DNA from: Leucogyrophana mollusca
Taxonomy: Eukaryota > Basidiomycota > Agaricomycetes > Boletales
DNA length: 64,000 nucleotides
NCBI GenBank assembly: GCA_021014945.1
Contig: MU266380.1
Location: 1 to 64,000 of the forward strand
Direction: 5' to 3'
The translations under genes were made by a program, and so were the position numbers. Every line of letters starts with the position of its first letter. The stretch's first letter is position 1. Under the pieces are notes generated by a model, which did not search any database, was not told the DNA's origin, and saw only the letters and a program-made list of their open reading frames with translations. Positions 21,163 through 34,409 of the stretch are shown one piece after another.

Positions 21163-22235
21163 TCACAGAGATGGTCGTGTGAGCACGCGTGCGAATGGTT
21201 GATTTATGGGCACTATCACAACGGTTGAGCGCTGATTTGGATAACTGAGATAGAGCTGTCAAACTCACGTTCCGGCCTTGATTAGTTCAGTTAGTCTGAC
21301 GTGCTTCTTCGCTTCGGTCATGTACATCCCGGAGGCAGCAATCAAAGCTTCTCCATCGAAGCTTCCGAGTACTCCGGAAGGAGAGTCGGCATATAACACG
21401 ACTCTTTCGAGACTTGAATTGTGGCTGATGATGAGTAAGACGTCGTTCCAGATTGCAGGTATCTGCGAGCGAACTGTCCGTAGGCGCGGAGCAGCGCTCA
21501 AGGAATGGGCAAACGCCACAGATGATGCGTCGGCGGAGAGACGCAGGGCAATGTCGGTAGATTCCTGATATGTGCAAGTAAAGTGAGATTTTGGCGATGT
21601 CTGTGGGAGGATGGACGTACGAGATTCTTCCATTTCGGGACCGCTTGTGCGAGCCTGGTCAGGACATAACGCGGTTTCGGGTGAGTGAGGTACGCTGACG
21701 AGGCTTTACGCAGGGTAAAATTCTTGATGTCAAGCTGCTCAAGGGCGGTGCAGACAGCCTCAGCGTCTGCTTCATCAGTGTTATTATTGGGAATAACAGT
21801 TCGCGATTCTCCCCGTGCAGCAGTATTAGCGCCACTCCCCATAATAGTCCTCGCGCCAGCATCAAGACAGATGTCGATCTCTTCAATGCGACCGCAAGCG
21901 CCGAAAAGTTCGGCGAGCTCAGCCCAGACGCCGGTAGCGACAACCTTTCTGACCGCATGGGCAAGGTCGGGTTGCGAGCGGAGTGTCACTAGAGCACGAG
22001 CCGTCTGGCTTGCACTGCGAAGGTAAAGAGTGTGATAGAACGCTGGCGAGCCGATACGGAGGAATTGCTGCGAGACAAGGAGAGGCGCCAGCCGGGTGCG
22101 AGGCTGGGCTGAAGATGATGAGGAAGCGGGATTATGCCATGCCGGGCGAGAAGATACAGACACGGTAGGCTCGACGCAGAGAGCGAGCACACGGGCGAGA
22201 AGCTCTTCAGGGAAGGACGAGAGTGTGAGTGACAT
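21163..22235 (-). CDS. F-box-like protein
   Basis: Three exons. The N-terminus reads LSSFPEELLARVLALCVEP and, after a Ser/Ala-rich insert of about 25 residues, LLVSQQFLRIGSPAFYHTLY, the two halves of an F-box-like helix bundle as found in many basidiomycete F-box proteins. The middle part (VRKVVATGVWAELAEL, IEEIDICLDAG, LEQLDIKNFTLRKASSAYL) looks like leucine-rich-repeat-like strands that bind a substrate. Exon 2 starts ESTDIALRLSADAS after an intron beginning GTACGT; exon 3 begins after an intron GTGAGT..CTCAG and ends ARVLTRPSL. F-box proteins recruit substrates to SCF ubiquitin ligases through Skp1; here that is inferred from the N-terminal pattern alone. Substrate unknown. Confidence 0.68.
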
Positions 22236-25200
22236 GGCGGTGGGGTATGGATTCAGGAGAAGGAGAGTGAGTTGAGTGGGATATTATATCGACAGGTGAA
22301 AAGGCCAATTTACACAAAACTGTCGTTGGCAGGGATGCGTGCGATCCTCTTTTCTTTTCTTTCTGCAACAGATGAGAAGGATGGAAGAGAAAGAAGGAGG
22401 AAACCGAAACGTGTGTGTGATATCAGCCCACATCCAAGAAAAGCAAGGCATAAGCCCAGTTCCAAACTAGGCTAGGATACCTGCAAAAACATTGATTAGT
22501 CATCGCTAAAATGTTTTTATGCGGGCAGATCAGCACCAAAGTCGGGTAATTCGACCCTAAATATCAGGGGAAATTCGTAATATTTGATCAAACACGGATT
22601 AATCTCCGAAGCTGGTGATCTCCAGATTAACGGCAGTCAATTGGTTGTCCCCTCTCCGCCGGTCGCGCAGTTGTTCCTTGGGTACCTACCGTACCTGTGC
22701 TCGTTGTTGACCCTTTGTCTTGCGTCGCAAAGGGCGCTCCAACCGGAACCATTGTACTCGCCGTATCCGCTCTTTCCATTGGGGAAAGGCTCCATAGCGA
22801 GGCTCTGTTCAATCTGTTGGCCAGAACTCTGCACTAGTCTGGCACTAAACTCAGAACACAACCCCGCGCCTGATCTCCAGCTCGTTCGGCAGGCCGCCGC
22901 GGCAGACTACGCGCTCGCGGAAGCAAATCTACAAATTTATGATCCCGTTTGATCGAGAAGCGACGGTGTTTTTATAAATTTACTGCCGCTATTTCCCTTA
23001 TTTAGGAACCGAACCGACCGACATCCCGAGAACTCGGAGTCTCGCCTTCTCGAAATCTTCTCGCTCTTGGGTGCGTTGAGCGCTAGTTTGTCGTATCTCC
23101 CAAGCTGCAGACAAGGATACAAACAATTTGACGGGCGTCATGCATTTCGGTCCCGCCTAAGTAAATTGCTCTGTAAATCCGCGCCTCTCGATTCCCGAAT
23201 CTCAAGGATTCTTAGCTACCAGCTTGGTGTGATCCTCCAGCGGATCCTCTCGATTCCAAGCACCAATAACCGCTGCGGTGATTAGGATGCCTCCGTCAAA
23301 ACGCTATATATATGGCTCGTCGCGTGGACACCGGCGGGGCAAGCCACCATCCGTTGCATAATTGTGAAATTCTTCACCGTTGTGTCTCTTGGGTAGACTC
23401 GACGCTTCTTTTGGCCGAGGTGAGAATCCCATCGGAGACGAGGCTCAGACAACCTACAGTGTCCTCTCTAAGACAACTTCCCCGGGCCGCGCCCGCGCCG
23501 TTCTCTGTTGATTCAAACAATCACGTTGACGCATCTCAGCAGAAAACGAGCTCAGACTGAGATGAAGGTCGGCCTTTGCATTGGGATCCCACCCGAGTTT
23601 CTGTGAGACCGGAAAATTGCCATAATCCTTGTCGTCGCCTAACCGGCCATCAGACAGGCAGAATCTTACATGACGTGCTTGCGCCAACCGCCTGACAACA
23701 GGTCTCGAGCAGAAGTCATCCCGGCAAGCTCTCGGGAGGCGACCTGGCGACCGACGCCGCAAAACATGCACTGATTTGGGCTGACGGTAGCCGCGTTACG
23801 GGCGCACCCAATGTGGAACGCCCACAGAAGATATGTGTGATCGTCCACGAGGCAGATAAGTCCCATGGCAGCAGTTTGTGGGGTCGCGCACTTTGCCGAA
23901 AGGACCGGTTCAGAGAACATGGAGACGGCGAATCTGATTGAGGGATCGAGCCACCTTGTACACTCTTACGAGGGCCCCATGACCCATGTTTTAAAGGCTT
24001 ATTTGCTCCTGCAGGGTCTCAATGGTGGAGCAATGCAAGCACGAAGAAGCACGATCACAGGTGCCGAGGGTGGATATGTCAGCTTTCAGGTAGACTTCAA
24101 AAAAAACCAAAGGAAGAGGGTACTGACATGCACGTGTAGCTAAAAACGCCTCGCGCGACAAGACTCGTGTTGCGCTAACGCGGAGGTTAGGAAAGTATTA
24201 CCCTCCAGCTCGGCTACACTGAATAGCTTCAGACGAGAATTGGGGCGTAGACCACTTACTTGCAGCAGATCGATTGGATAGGATATATTGATGCGTGAAA
24301 TTTGCTATCAGACTGGTTGGTTCGTTGGGGCTGCTGATATAGAGCTGCGTAATGTAGCCTCTGACGCCTTTAGCTGCATCAAGAATACTCATACGGAGAC
24401 TGGCTACGGTTGAAGCTTGAAAGGCATTGCAACGTCGTCATGTCGGGGCGCATGCCGCTTCATGATTCAGTCCAAGATATGTAAACTAGGTGTCGCCTTT
24501 AAGCACACACCTGATGACCGCAAATGGTATGAACAGCCTCATCCTTCAAGCTTCAAGCTTCAAGTGTCCAAGGCTAACTTCATGAACACATGATGCATGA
24601 AACATGAAGGATGAGCCAACTGCAAAGGAACACACCCCGTTTCTACGTCGCCCGATAATCAGAAACAATATCAGTGGATCAAAATCGTCCAGAAGGCGGA
24701 TATGGTTCTCGAAGTAGCAATTCCGCTCGTGCGTGTTGGTGGAAGGAGGAAGGCGGAAATGCTGTCGTTGAGTAGGTCCATTCTCTTGTGCGGCGTTTGC
24801 TTGTCATGGGCAATCAAACCGTCGGCAATGTCCGACCCACTGTTGATCTCACTTCAACTTCCATGTTCTCGTTGCGAGGGACTTGGCGTATACCACTCCT
24901 TCTCCTTAGCTCTACCTGTGTCTGTTCCGCGGACTGGCAACAATGCGAGTAATATTCCAACCGATGGGATCCTCCGAACTCCGGTGAAGATAGATGTTGG
25001 CTGGAGGTCGAAACGAACTCGATGGAGTTGCATTGGCTAAAAGGCATATCCGAACGACTGTGCGTTCCGCTGATGCATAGGTAAGGTGTTTTGCATGGGG
25101 ATATCCTGTCATTTCTCTGGTGGCTCCCGTGGGTGTTCAAACAACCCAGCCGCAGAACTGCAAAAAAATTGAACCTGTGAGCGCTGTTTTTGGAGACAAG

Positions 25201-26768
25201 TGACCCGTCCTCACCATGGCCCCAAAGCCTTTTCATCTTCGGCCCGATAACGGTTTTCGCTTTCACCTCGTATGTGCGGATATGGCGTCGGGACAGAATC
25301 TCAGGTTGATCATTGATCCCGAACACCGTGCGCATGCAAGAGGCGAGATTCTTGTGCCTGTCGATTACGAGGTCGTAGCCCGTGGTCACCACGGTGGCCT
25401 GAGATCGTTTGAGTGGGACTTGGTGAGCCTGACTTCCATCACAGTCAGATGTTTACAGCACGGCTCCGCCATTAGTGATACCTTTCGTGCATCATTTGAC
25501 CGCAGGGCTGACCGTCACGATTCGGACAATCCACCGCAGTGTGCTGTTTCTATCGATTTAAGTCTGTATGGCTTCTCTAGGATCTCCTGGACGATTCGCG
25601 GTGAGTGAGAGTCGTAGGGGCGGAGAGCGCGCGAGAAGAGCCTTTTACCTATAATAAGTATTAGCGTCTGTGGGCAACTCTCCGGGATCAGGCAGGGAGC
25701 GTTGAAACGGATAACTCATCGACCGAGCCATCACCGGGAAGCGGGCATATCGCACCGGCTACATACTTCGCTCACAGCAGTTTTGCTTATTTTCATAGCA
25801 GCCTTTCGGTGTCCTTGTCGCTCGTTCTACTTCCCCGACACCCGTAGTCTCGGCAGGGACCACACTGCTCGCCTTCACCGGGATTTTATATGTACGAGTT
25901 AGCCTATGTGGCTGAGTCCCCTCCTGTGCCTTCTCGTGGAATTCCGTGCTGAGTGCATAAATTGTCTCTCCAACGCAAATGAGTGTGTTATCAGCGAGGT
26001 GAGCATTGCTATACATTAATATATGGCCATTGCGTGCTGATCTTACTTGTGTGGCATACATGACACGGTTACCGGCGAGCAGTGCAGGATGAAAAGGGCC
26101 GAAACATCTACTTACTCAAAGTTAATAGCCGTTCCGAGAGCTCGCTTTGACGCATCAGAGCACACCACTGTTTGAGGCTATGAGGCTATTTATGCCGGCG
26201 AGAGCTCTTCGCTCTCTTTGGTGACCCGGCGGCCCGAGCCTGCCAGCACGGCAACTACATGAAGGGAGCTAGTGATGACTTTATAAGACCCTCACCCCAG
26301 GCGTGTTCGCCCAGGATTTACAGGACGTTCATCCGAGATCTCGCCAAAAATGTTTATGCTTTACTTGCGGAGAATTAATTACAGGTTGTCCAACACTGTT
26401 GCAACTTGCAAGCCATTCGAGATTCAACACTTCAACTACAGATAACTCATGACTCACGTCGTTTCACCGAGCGATTGGCGCGAGCACAGATGGAAAACGG
26501 GCAGAAGCGAATATAGCTGTGGACAGCTTCAACCACAGTCCGCACTCACTCCGCAACTGCATGGATCATGGTGGTCAGTCACCCGCCTCGTAACAATGCT
26601 GTTCGTTTTTCCATTTGCCACACCAGAGTGCGTGTCGCGCGTTGTATGTGGTGCTGCAACGTTGAAAAGTCGAACAGAGCGTACCCGCGTATATAAGACC
26701 AATGTCGCAGACATGATTTAACAGTTGAATTTTATTCAGAGACTTGTACACAGATCCGTTATTGAGCC
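22236..26768. other. 4.5-kb region without a recognised intact gene
   Basis: No family match found. On the minus strand around 25900-26170 an exon-like series reads VVCSDASKRALGTAINF, then an intron-like GTAAGT, then NTLICVGETIYALSTEF; this looks like protein-coding text with splice sites but I cannot extend it to a gene. A short tandem GCTTCAA repeat lies at about 24546-24562. Open frames on the plus strand (22584-22952, 25216-25608) lack any motif and probably arise by chance. Confidence 0.4.
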
Positions 26769-28601
26769 ATGTCGTTTAATAGAAGTAACCAGTGGACCTC
26801 TCCTCCCGACGCTGTCATTTCTTCCGATGGTCACATCTGGTAAGTGTATAGGAACCTCATTATATCGCTCTTGCTGACACCCCTACCTCCAGTCCTACAT
26901 TCGGCAGGCTGAATGACCAGTTCAAAGACCTGTATTTGTCGTCCGATATGATTGCGAGCAAAATCGCGACCGCTTCACGTCCGCAGGGGTTGCATTGCGC
27001 ACAGTAAGCTTAGTCGTTCCCCGATGTAGCTTCCTTCTTTTCATTGATCCGTGCTCTCCAGGACCGCGCAAACACACGAGGCTCCTGATTCAGCTCAGTC
27101 TGCACCAACAGCTAACACGTTCAGTGCCTCATGTCCAAGCCATAGACGTAATATTGGCGCTGCTTCCCAGAGTCGCCACACAAACTATGAAACCGCGCCT
27201 GATTGGGAGACCGAGTTGCTCCCCTCATCAGATTCACAGTGGTTTGGAGTATCTTCAAACACAGAGCTCGCAGCGCCTGCAATTGCCGCGCTGAGCCAAC
27301 CTCAGGCGGTAGATGTGCGCGGCTCCAGCCACCCCCACGCAAATCCGACAATGAACATGGTGTCATCCGAAGCTTATTCTAGCTTCACGACGTCGGCCGA
27401 TCGTCTCTCTGATAGGCATTATCGGTCTAATTTCCCATCCCTCTCACTTAACCCTGGCTGGTCGCTCGCAAACGGCCAGAACATGCAACATCCGGCGTCC
27501 GCCTCTCCTACTAGCCCCGCCCACTCCGACACAACCCCAGGACGTGCGCCGCGAACAGCAACTTCCCGCCCAATGGACATGAGTGCCACGCATTCTCAGT
27601 CCGCTCGGCCACTCCACACAATGCAACGGACTTCGTCGCTGGTGCATCACCCCCTTGTGCAAGGCCCCCCTCCCTATCGCCCAGATTCTGCACCCGTCTC
27701 TATACCCACGCAGCATCTCCATCCCGAGCCCGACATTGCACAATATGGACCGGCAACTTTCACTCAGGGGTCAATTGATCACCTAAATTTGTCCACTCGA
27801 AATCCACGGAGTGCCTGCGGTGTACAAACCTCGAATACACAGACGTCCCCATTACACTCGCCGCTGTCGCCTTTCGGGGATCACTCTGCCGATGAAGGAG
27901 TCTTTCTAAGTACCCTTCCTCAGTTGCAAGTCACCTCTCCTATGAAGATGCCGCAGGGCCCTGGGCCCGCTTCATATCAGCTTGACGACAGCCCCTCACT
28001 GACACATTGGCAAGACGCACCGTTTACCTCATCACTAGGAAATGACCATCACCACGACCCCGCGTCGAGCGCAAGCTCACTGTCGCAGACACATTCCCAT
28101 CCCGACTCCCTGGACAATACTCCCCGTTCCATGGCCGATGCTAGCCTGAGTTCCTTCCTCGTCGGTAAGGAAGAGCTGGTGTATGGGCCGGACTCTCCCG
28201 ATGGCACCGTGCGCTACTATCCCTGCGCCTGGGGCGAGCCCTGTGGCACTTGGATTAGAGGCGACAGGACCGGCATGACACGACACTTGAGGTCACGCCA
28301 CGGGGTCGCCGCCGGTGACAAAGAGGAACAACGTTGCCTCTGGACGGGATGCTCAGCTTCGATGAAGATGGAGAGCGTTGGGCGGCACATTGTCAGTATC
28401 CATCTTGGGATATCATTGTCCTGTTTGAACTGCCACTGTCCCTTCTCGCGAGAGGATGCTTGGCGCAGGCACGTGCAATCGGGGCGGTGTAGACGAGCTG
28501 GCAAGGAGGTCGTCGATGGTCCCAACGTTCGCGTTGTCGACACTTGCCCGCCTTTCTCATCTGAAAATGGCCCGGCGCAAAAGAGGATGCGAGTCGAATA
28601 A
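26769..28601 (+). CDS. Zinc-finger protein with Ser/Pro-rich N-terminus
   Basis: Three exons; introns 26840-26892 and 27004-27061 join MSFNRSNQWTSPPDAV to LNDQFKDLYLSSDMIASK and then to the long last exon. About 400 residues of Ser, Pro, Gln, His-rich disordered sequence precede a C-terminal cysteine-histidine region: C-x5-C...HLRSRH, then C-x4-C (CLWTGC)...RHIVSIH, then C-x2-C (CLNC)...RRHVQSGRC. These are C2H2-like fingers arranged as in many basidiomycete transcription-factor-like proteins. By analogy it should act in the nucleus as a DNA-binding regulator; no target can be read from the sequence. The product would be about 573 residues. The start Met is followed by a plausible first exon, so I prefer it to the internal Met at 27051. 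Confidence 0.78.
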
Positions 28602-28981
28602 AATACGAACTCCACCTCATAGTTTTCAAGGCCCCTTCTGTTAGGACTCTTTTATCCTTTATGTCTTTCTTATGCATTTTTGATAGTGTCTCATTATACC
28701 CAGTTATACCCGCCTTCATTCTTCACAAAATGCTGTCGTCTATTTTAACTTGCATTCATACCCAACTAACTCCCTTGTAGCACTAGAATTCACATTTACG
28801 CTCGTTTGATTATTCCTCTTTCAACATACTAGATGGTGTTGTCCACTCATACTTACTTTGCTTCGCATATACACGGGTTGCGGATCTCTGCACTTTCCCC
28901 GAGAGATTATAATGAATGCCTTTCCACCATGAGTGGTGCATGCACAAGTGCGGCACGACTCTGGGCTAAACAATGTCTACT

Positions 28982-30342
28982 TCAAACGCGCACGATCGAA
29001 GTACTCGAATGTCCATCTGCGGTGCTAAGGTCATCCAAACCCGAACCGTCCTTGTTTGCCTCTTCGAGGCGGGCAACGCGGAACTGCTCCGGATGTATCG
29101 GGTGATGTCGCTGGCTCTGGTATACTGTCATAAAACCGGTCGTAGTCTGCAACCCGCCTAAGGATTTTGGTTTTGATATCGTGATTCGTATGATGACCAT
29201 GTAAAAGGCGATGGATATGATAGGCATGATCTATGCACGACGCTGTTTAAGTTCGATCCAGAGCAAGATGAAACGCTTGAAACAAACCATGTCGAGGACA
29301 ACGTAGTGCCCTCGGTTTTGGGAAACAAAGCAAAGAAGTGCTGTCAGGAGCGTGACCGAGTACAACAACCCCGCGTCGAGAATGATTCGCAACACGGGCA
29401 CTAAGGAACTCTGCTTGTCACGCAGATACGCAGTGCTGCGACTGACAGACCAGATGCGGTAGGCCAATAGTGCTGGCAAGGACGTTAGCATTGCGAATGA
29501 AGCAGTGAATCGGTGAGGATAGACCCAGACAAACGCACTGGTGCTAAGGAGGTTCGTGGCCAGTGTCGTCGCAAAGAATGCAGTTATCCATGTTCCCGTT
29601 TCTTTCGCGAAAATGTTCCCCGCGGTTGTAGTCGCCTTTGATAGTGTATAGACGCATCCGAACCCCGTAACTGCAACGGATGTCGGCGGCTGCATTAACT
29701 CACAGCTGTGGGTGCTTGGGGAATATTCATACTCACTGGCGACGGAGCACCACATAATCATAGGTACAACCACAATGAGGATAGACTGCCATACAATATA
29801 GCAACGGTAGATCTGGCGGGAAGGATTAGCTGGGCGTGACGCATGGATAGGGGTGCGACCAAAAGATCCTTACCACGACGCCATCCCCCAACAGTGTCTG
29901 GAGGTTGTACATCAGGTTTTTGTACACAAAGCCCCACTGTGCCACGTCCGAGAAAAACATGACAGGCCCTCCGGGAAAAGTGTCCCGGAATTGTACCATG
30001 CCTTCGTAGAGCCAGATGATATCGATTATCATATGCTGGGGAAAAACATGTTCTAAGGGTTGGTAGAGTATCAAATATAGCAAGGGGCTGACATACCGCC
30101 GTACTGAGGACGAGCAAAAGACAAGCGACAACCACCATCGCCCAATTAACCTCGCTTCTCCGGCGTTTGCGAGTGAGAGCCCAGGTCGTGCCTATAAACA
30201 TGAGGACAGAAAATCCTGCATATAGCGTCCTTCGTATCATTGATTACTTGGATTAGTGGATAGACGTACCATATAAAACACCTTCAAGAGTAGTTGATAC
30301 TATCGCCGCTGTGTCTGCAGGAATACCGCTCGGTTGTGGCAT
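28982..30342 (-). CDS. Multipass membrane protein of a basidiomycete-expanded family
   Basis: About seven hydrophobic helices. Exons in order: MPQPSGIPADTAAIVSTTLE with GVLYG joined to FSVLMFIGTTWALTRKRR; WAMVVVACLLLVLSTA; HMIIDIIWLYEGMVQF; QTLLGDGVV; IYRCYIVWQSILIVVVPMIM; GNIFAKETGTWITAFFATTL; LLAYRIWSVSRSTAYL; SSLVPVLRIILDAGLLYSVT; then PIISIAFYMVIIRITIS and a polar tail ending STSIVRV. The motifs LxGDG(V)xIYRCYxVW and LLAYRIW are typical of a large unnamed agaricomycete membrane family, often found in tandem copies. The splice joining G to FSVLM (acceptor CTATATGCAG) was chosen because it restores the first helix. Some junctions in the middle are approximate. Function unknown. Confidence 0.78.
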
Positions 30343-30755
30343 CACATGTGTTAGTGGTGAGAGAAAAGTCTAGTGGGGTGATTCAGCCTCTTGCTGGCTT
30401 ATATCCTCAGAGGCCACTGCCTTGGTGTACATCGCTGACCCGGATGAGTGGAGCTTTGGTAAAGTTGAAGCGGCCGTCTTCGATCCCTGATCAGATCACG
30501 ATTTGAGGCTAATATTGCATTGTCATAAAATCAAGGATGCCACCATCGCTGTGCTTCTTTCTGGTGAATTCGGTGTTCAGACTAATAATACCCACCCCCG
30601 TCGGCGCAACCGTCACGGCCGAACATCAGTGCTCCACCAAGTGATGGTAGATGATTATGTCTTGGTATGACTACCGCGTGACCAAACTCGCCAAAGATAG
30701 TCAGGAGCGAACAAGGTGAAGAACACGCAAATCGGGTCTCCCACCCAGTTCGAAA

Positions 30756-32125
30756 TCATATATCCTTCTCCTTCAAAAACGTCTCAACCGTATCCCATAG
30801 CTCTTTTGCCAACTCATCGTCCCTCGCCAACTTCGCTCCGGTGGACAGCTTGGCTACCGGGACCAAATACGCGCCACGATATTTCTCCTTGTCCTTCTTG
30901 ACTTCCTCCGAGGCAGCAGCGAACGCCGAGGTATAACCACCAACGTCAGGTGAAACGAAGAAAGGGTAAATGAGTATCTCGACGAGCCACTTGAACGTTT
31001 TCAATGGTGGCTTGTGTGAAAAGGTGTTCACAGCACCTGGGTGCAAAGAGATAACCGAGATCTCCAAGCCCTGCGAGAGAAGGCGACGTTGGAGCTCCTT
31101 AGCGAAAAGGATGTTCGTCAGCTTGCTGAGGCCTGTAGGATTAAGTTAAACAGTGCATATGGGCGTGCCATTAGGCAAGAGCTGACCATAACGCGCGAAA
31201 CTGGGCACCCAGGAGTCCTTGCATTCGTTATTCAGCTCATCCAAATTTCTAAATCTTGGCCTTCCTTGGATGAATTTGTGTGCGTCTGAAGCAACCTTGG
31301 AGTGAAGGTGGTGAAGATGTGGCCATGAAATCGCGACGAGAAAAAGGTACATACTACAACTACCCGAACATCCGAGTCGGGTTCTGCTGCTGTCTGCTTA
31401 AGCAGCGGGAGGAGGTCCCGTGTGAGAACCAACGGACTGATCAAGCTAAAGGTTGACAGGGTCGTTACTGTGGTAAAAAATAAGGATGTGGCTGAACACG
31501 CACTTCACTGTCATGATATCCTGGACACCTAACAATATATATGCATCAAGTGACTCCTCTTGAAATGCAAACAGACGTACCATCATCGTTGATTGTATAC
31601 TTGTCCACCAGCCTATGTCGTTTGCACTGAGACCTGTACTACAGTGCGTCAAGCTCATACACTCACATTGCAGCATTGTGAACTGTAAATCAAGTATTAA
31701 TATGTCAGGAATGGTGTTTAAGCCTCCTCCGGGACACTCACCGATAACATCAAGCCTGTTCTCAATCTTCATAAATTCTTCTGCCATTTTCTTCGCGTTT
31801 CTCGGGTCCTGGAGGTCGAGTTTTATCCAGATAACCTCTCCGTTGCCTGGACCAAGCCCGTCGACCTTGAGTTGGGCGATTGCTTCTTTGGCCTTGCTCT
31901 CGTTGCGAGCAGCCATGTACACCTTCGCGCCTCGCCGCGCGAGATGTTTGACCGTAGCATAACCGATGCCCGCACTGTGAATCGAAAAAGGTGCAGCTCG
32001 TCAACGGCATATTTGAAGGCTGGAGCCGTGAACGGGACGTACTTGCCACCAGTGATTAGAATGACTTTACCCGACAAGTCAGGTAGGTCTGTAGCAGGAT
32101 TAAAAGACTTGGAAAAAATGCCCAT
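30756..32125 (-). CDS. Short-chain dehydrogenase/reductase (retinol-dehydrogenase-like)
   Basis: NAD(P)H-dependent oxidoreductase with a Rossmann fold. Start MGIFSKSFNPATDLPDLSGK; splicing across GTACGT..CACAG gives the cofactor motif TGGNAGIGYATVKHLARRG. Next: KVYMAARNESKAKEAI, LDLQDPRNAKKMAEEF, RLDVI followed by a VHNAA piece (the NNAG-type motif), LISPLVLTRDLLPLLKQT and RVVVV. The active-site Tyr-x3-Lys appears as RYGLSKLTNILFAKELQRRL after an intron inside the codon pair, and the C-terminal part has ISVISLHPGAVNTF and ends ETFLKEKDI. All catalytic residues are therefore present. The family resembles RDH/WWOX-like SDRs acting on lipophilic alcohols; the substrate is unknown. An in-frame Met lies 37 codons upstream but adds no conserved sequence. 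Confidence 0.87.
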
Positions 32126-33871
32126 GATGGGTTTGCGAATATCAAAGTGTCCGGTCGGGGGGGAAGAAGAGTCTTGTGCTAGCAGGTGCTTGGGAATTGG
32201 GGGTGGATCGATTCGCAGCAGTGGTATATAAGCCAAGGCGCAATGCCGCTCGACTTCATGTTTCTCATGGTACGCGTCTGCTGCTTTCTAAGAAGCTCCT
32301 AGCTAGCTGCGATCGTCAGCTATAATTCATGACAGTCCGAATTAGCGGGGAATGACAGGGAATGACAACCGCCGGCTGCTGACCAGCCCACGCGTACGAC
32401 ACCCGTCGGCATCTCTTAGCGCTCACTGCCGTTCGAATCTCGACTGTGCTTCACAACTCTTGACGTGACGATTCCGACGGATGAGTCTATCATGCAACTC
32501 CATCAACACAACCGTGCGCAGTAGCACGCAATAGTGGCCTTTGAAGGCAACTCGCATGGACTAGCTGTGATTTTTTTTTGGAGATTCCGAGACCTGATAC
32601 ATAGGTATGGCGGTTCTTCACTGCGCTGGTGTTCATTCCACCTGCGACCCGGTGAGCTTCGTTCTGAAACATGTACATTTAACTTGTGGTCACGACGCAG
32701 AAATGATGTCGGACGACCTTTTCGTTTATCGTCGCCTGCCCAGCCTGTAAGTGAGGGCAGGTGTCCCCACACAAAGCCACAGGGATGTTCCCTTGAACTT
32801 TCACATCTAACCCTCAGTCAAGTATCGATGCATCATCAACAAGTATCTAACTTTGATGGTTAAGTTGTGATCAAGCCACTGCTCCAAGGTATATTCTCTG
32901 TCTGCCTAACCAGATCATTCCTTGGGGAATCTCCACTATTCTTGCTTTCCGCCCTCCGATATCATCATAAATGATGCTCCCGCTTGGAGCCCCAGCTATT
33001 TGGCATATGGTCCTGGAGCACAGTGAGTGCTTATCTCACGGACCTTGACAGCCAGCATGCTCATGGCGCCTCATGACTAGTCCTTAACGCCTTAGGGACA
33101 ACGGCCGTTGCTTTGCTCACATTGTGCCAGCCCTATTTTGTATGCTTCTGCAAAATCCGTGATTGGTGAGCGATTCTACACGCCAGAGCAGCAACCCACG
33201 AAACAGCCATGCTGATTCTACCCGAGCTCCAGCTAGCCAAACTCAGTCAAAGTTAAGATGCCCCGGACTTCCGATTGCCCTTCGGAAAGCTTCGGGCAAA
33301 CCGGGGATCCTCTGGGCTCTGGAACACATGGGATGATGAGATCGGCAAGACTCAAAGCCGCGGATGGCAATAAAGCTTGCTGCTCAGTCTGGGTGATGCT
33401 AGAAAAGCCCATCCTTCGTGCGCCGCCGCTCAGCAGGTTGGAGGATTGCTGGGAAGTAGGAATTACTCTGCGTTTTTGCCCCATGGTGCGAATACGCAGC
33501 TCGCGCTGACGCTCACGATCAACGGCTAGTACCGGGATCCTCGCGCCAGACCCCTTCCGCTGCTATGCTTCTGTGCAGTGTGCTCGAGGGTCGGGTGTGC
33601 TGATGCCGCTTCGCTTCATCAACTTATTTCGACAATAACCTTGCTCCACAACTTCCACATGCTCGCAGGCACTCAACCCAAACAAGGAAACCTGCGTCAT
33701 TTGGCAGGCGGGGTTGTCGATCAACGACCCTTCGCGACGGTCAAGAGAAGCCGGAGTCCGCACAGCACCCACTGACCCACTGCTTCCCCATAACTATTTA
33801 ATGGCCGATGTCAAGTTCGTTTCCCTCATCGAATTTTCCTTTCATTCAGCACTTTTTGCAACCGCCTCACT
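32126..33871. other. Spacer upstream of the SDR and small-secreted-protein genes
   Basis: The flanking genes diverge, so both promoters lie here. A TATATAAG stretch at 32225-32232 is about 100 bp before the SDR start, and CATAACTATTTAATGG lies about 75 bp before the 33872 start. No gene recognised in between. Confidence 0.4.
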
Positions 33872-34409
33872 ATGAAATTCCTTTCGACCATTGCCGTCCT
33901 CGCGACCGCCGTCGCCTCTGTTGTTGCGAGCACCATCGAACTCGGATACCCAGTTGACGGCTCTGCCTTAATCCCAGGTCACAACGTCACCGTCCAGGTT
34001 GTGCAGCCAGTTAGTGCCCAATGTGCTTACTTCCTGTGCACCCAACTTATACCTCTCCAGCAACCAGTAGACCCTTGCCTTCAAGTTGGCATTGCCCTCG
34101 CGGTCAACGGATGCATCAGGGGCGTTTGCCCTGATCCCGCCAAGGAAATGGGAGCAGTTCTTTACTCCGGCGCATGGGATCCCAAGCAACAAGCCGACGG
34201 AGGGGTATACCAGAATTTCTCGGTTGTGATCCCTATGTTCTTGGGTGGTGCTGGGTCCGGTATCTTCTCGCTGACCCATGTGTGCCTGCTCGGCGTGAGT
34301 TCTTCCAAGCTTTGCCTCCCCACGCAGTGGTGCTGACGGGTTCATTCGATAGAGCGGCCCAGAGCCAGTTATCGAGTTCAGAAATGCTACAGTCAAATTC
34401 CACGCTTAA
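33872..34409 (+). CDS. Small secreted cysteine-containing protein
   Basis: Two exons (33872-34294, 34353-34409) give 159 residues. A clear signal peptide MKFLSTIAVLATAVASVVAS is followed by TIELGYPVDGSALIPGHNVT, a beta-strand motif (Y-P-x-D-G...P-G-x-N-x-T-V) common in a family of small secreted agaricomycete proteins of unknown role. Six cysteines follow in the mature region (AQCAYFLCTQ, PCLQVG, NGCIRGVC, HVC) and there are N-glycosylation sequons at NVT and NFS. The last exon, after an intron GTGAGT..GATAG, encodes SGPEPVIEFRNATVKFHA, which restores a final beta strand. Without splicing the frame would stop at 34336. Likely extracellular; no enzyme motif seen. Confidence 0.8.

Noticed and set aside
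22584..22952. 122-codon plus-strand open frame
   Set aside because: Composition and lack of motif suggest chance; no splice partners seen.
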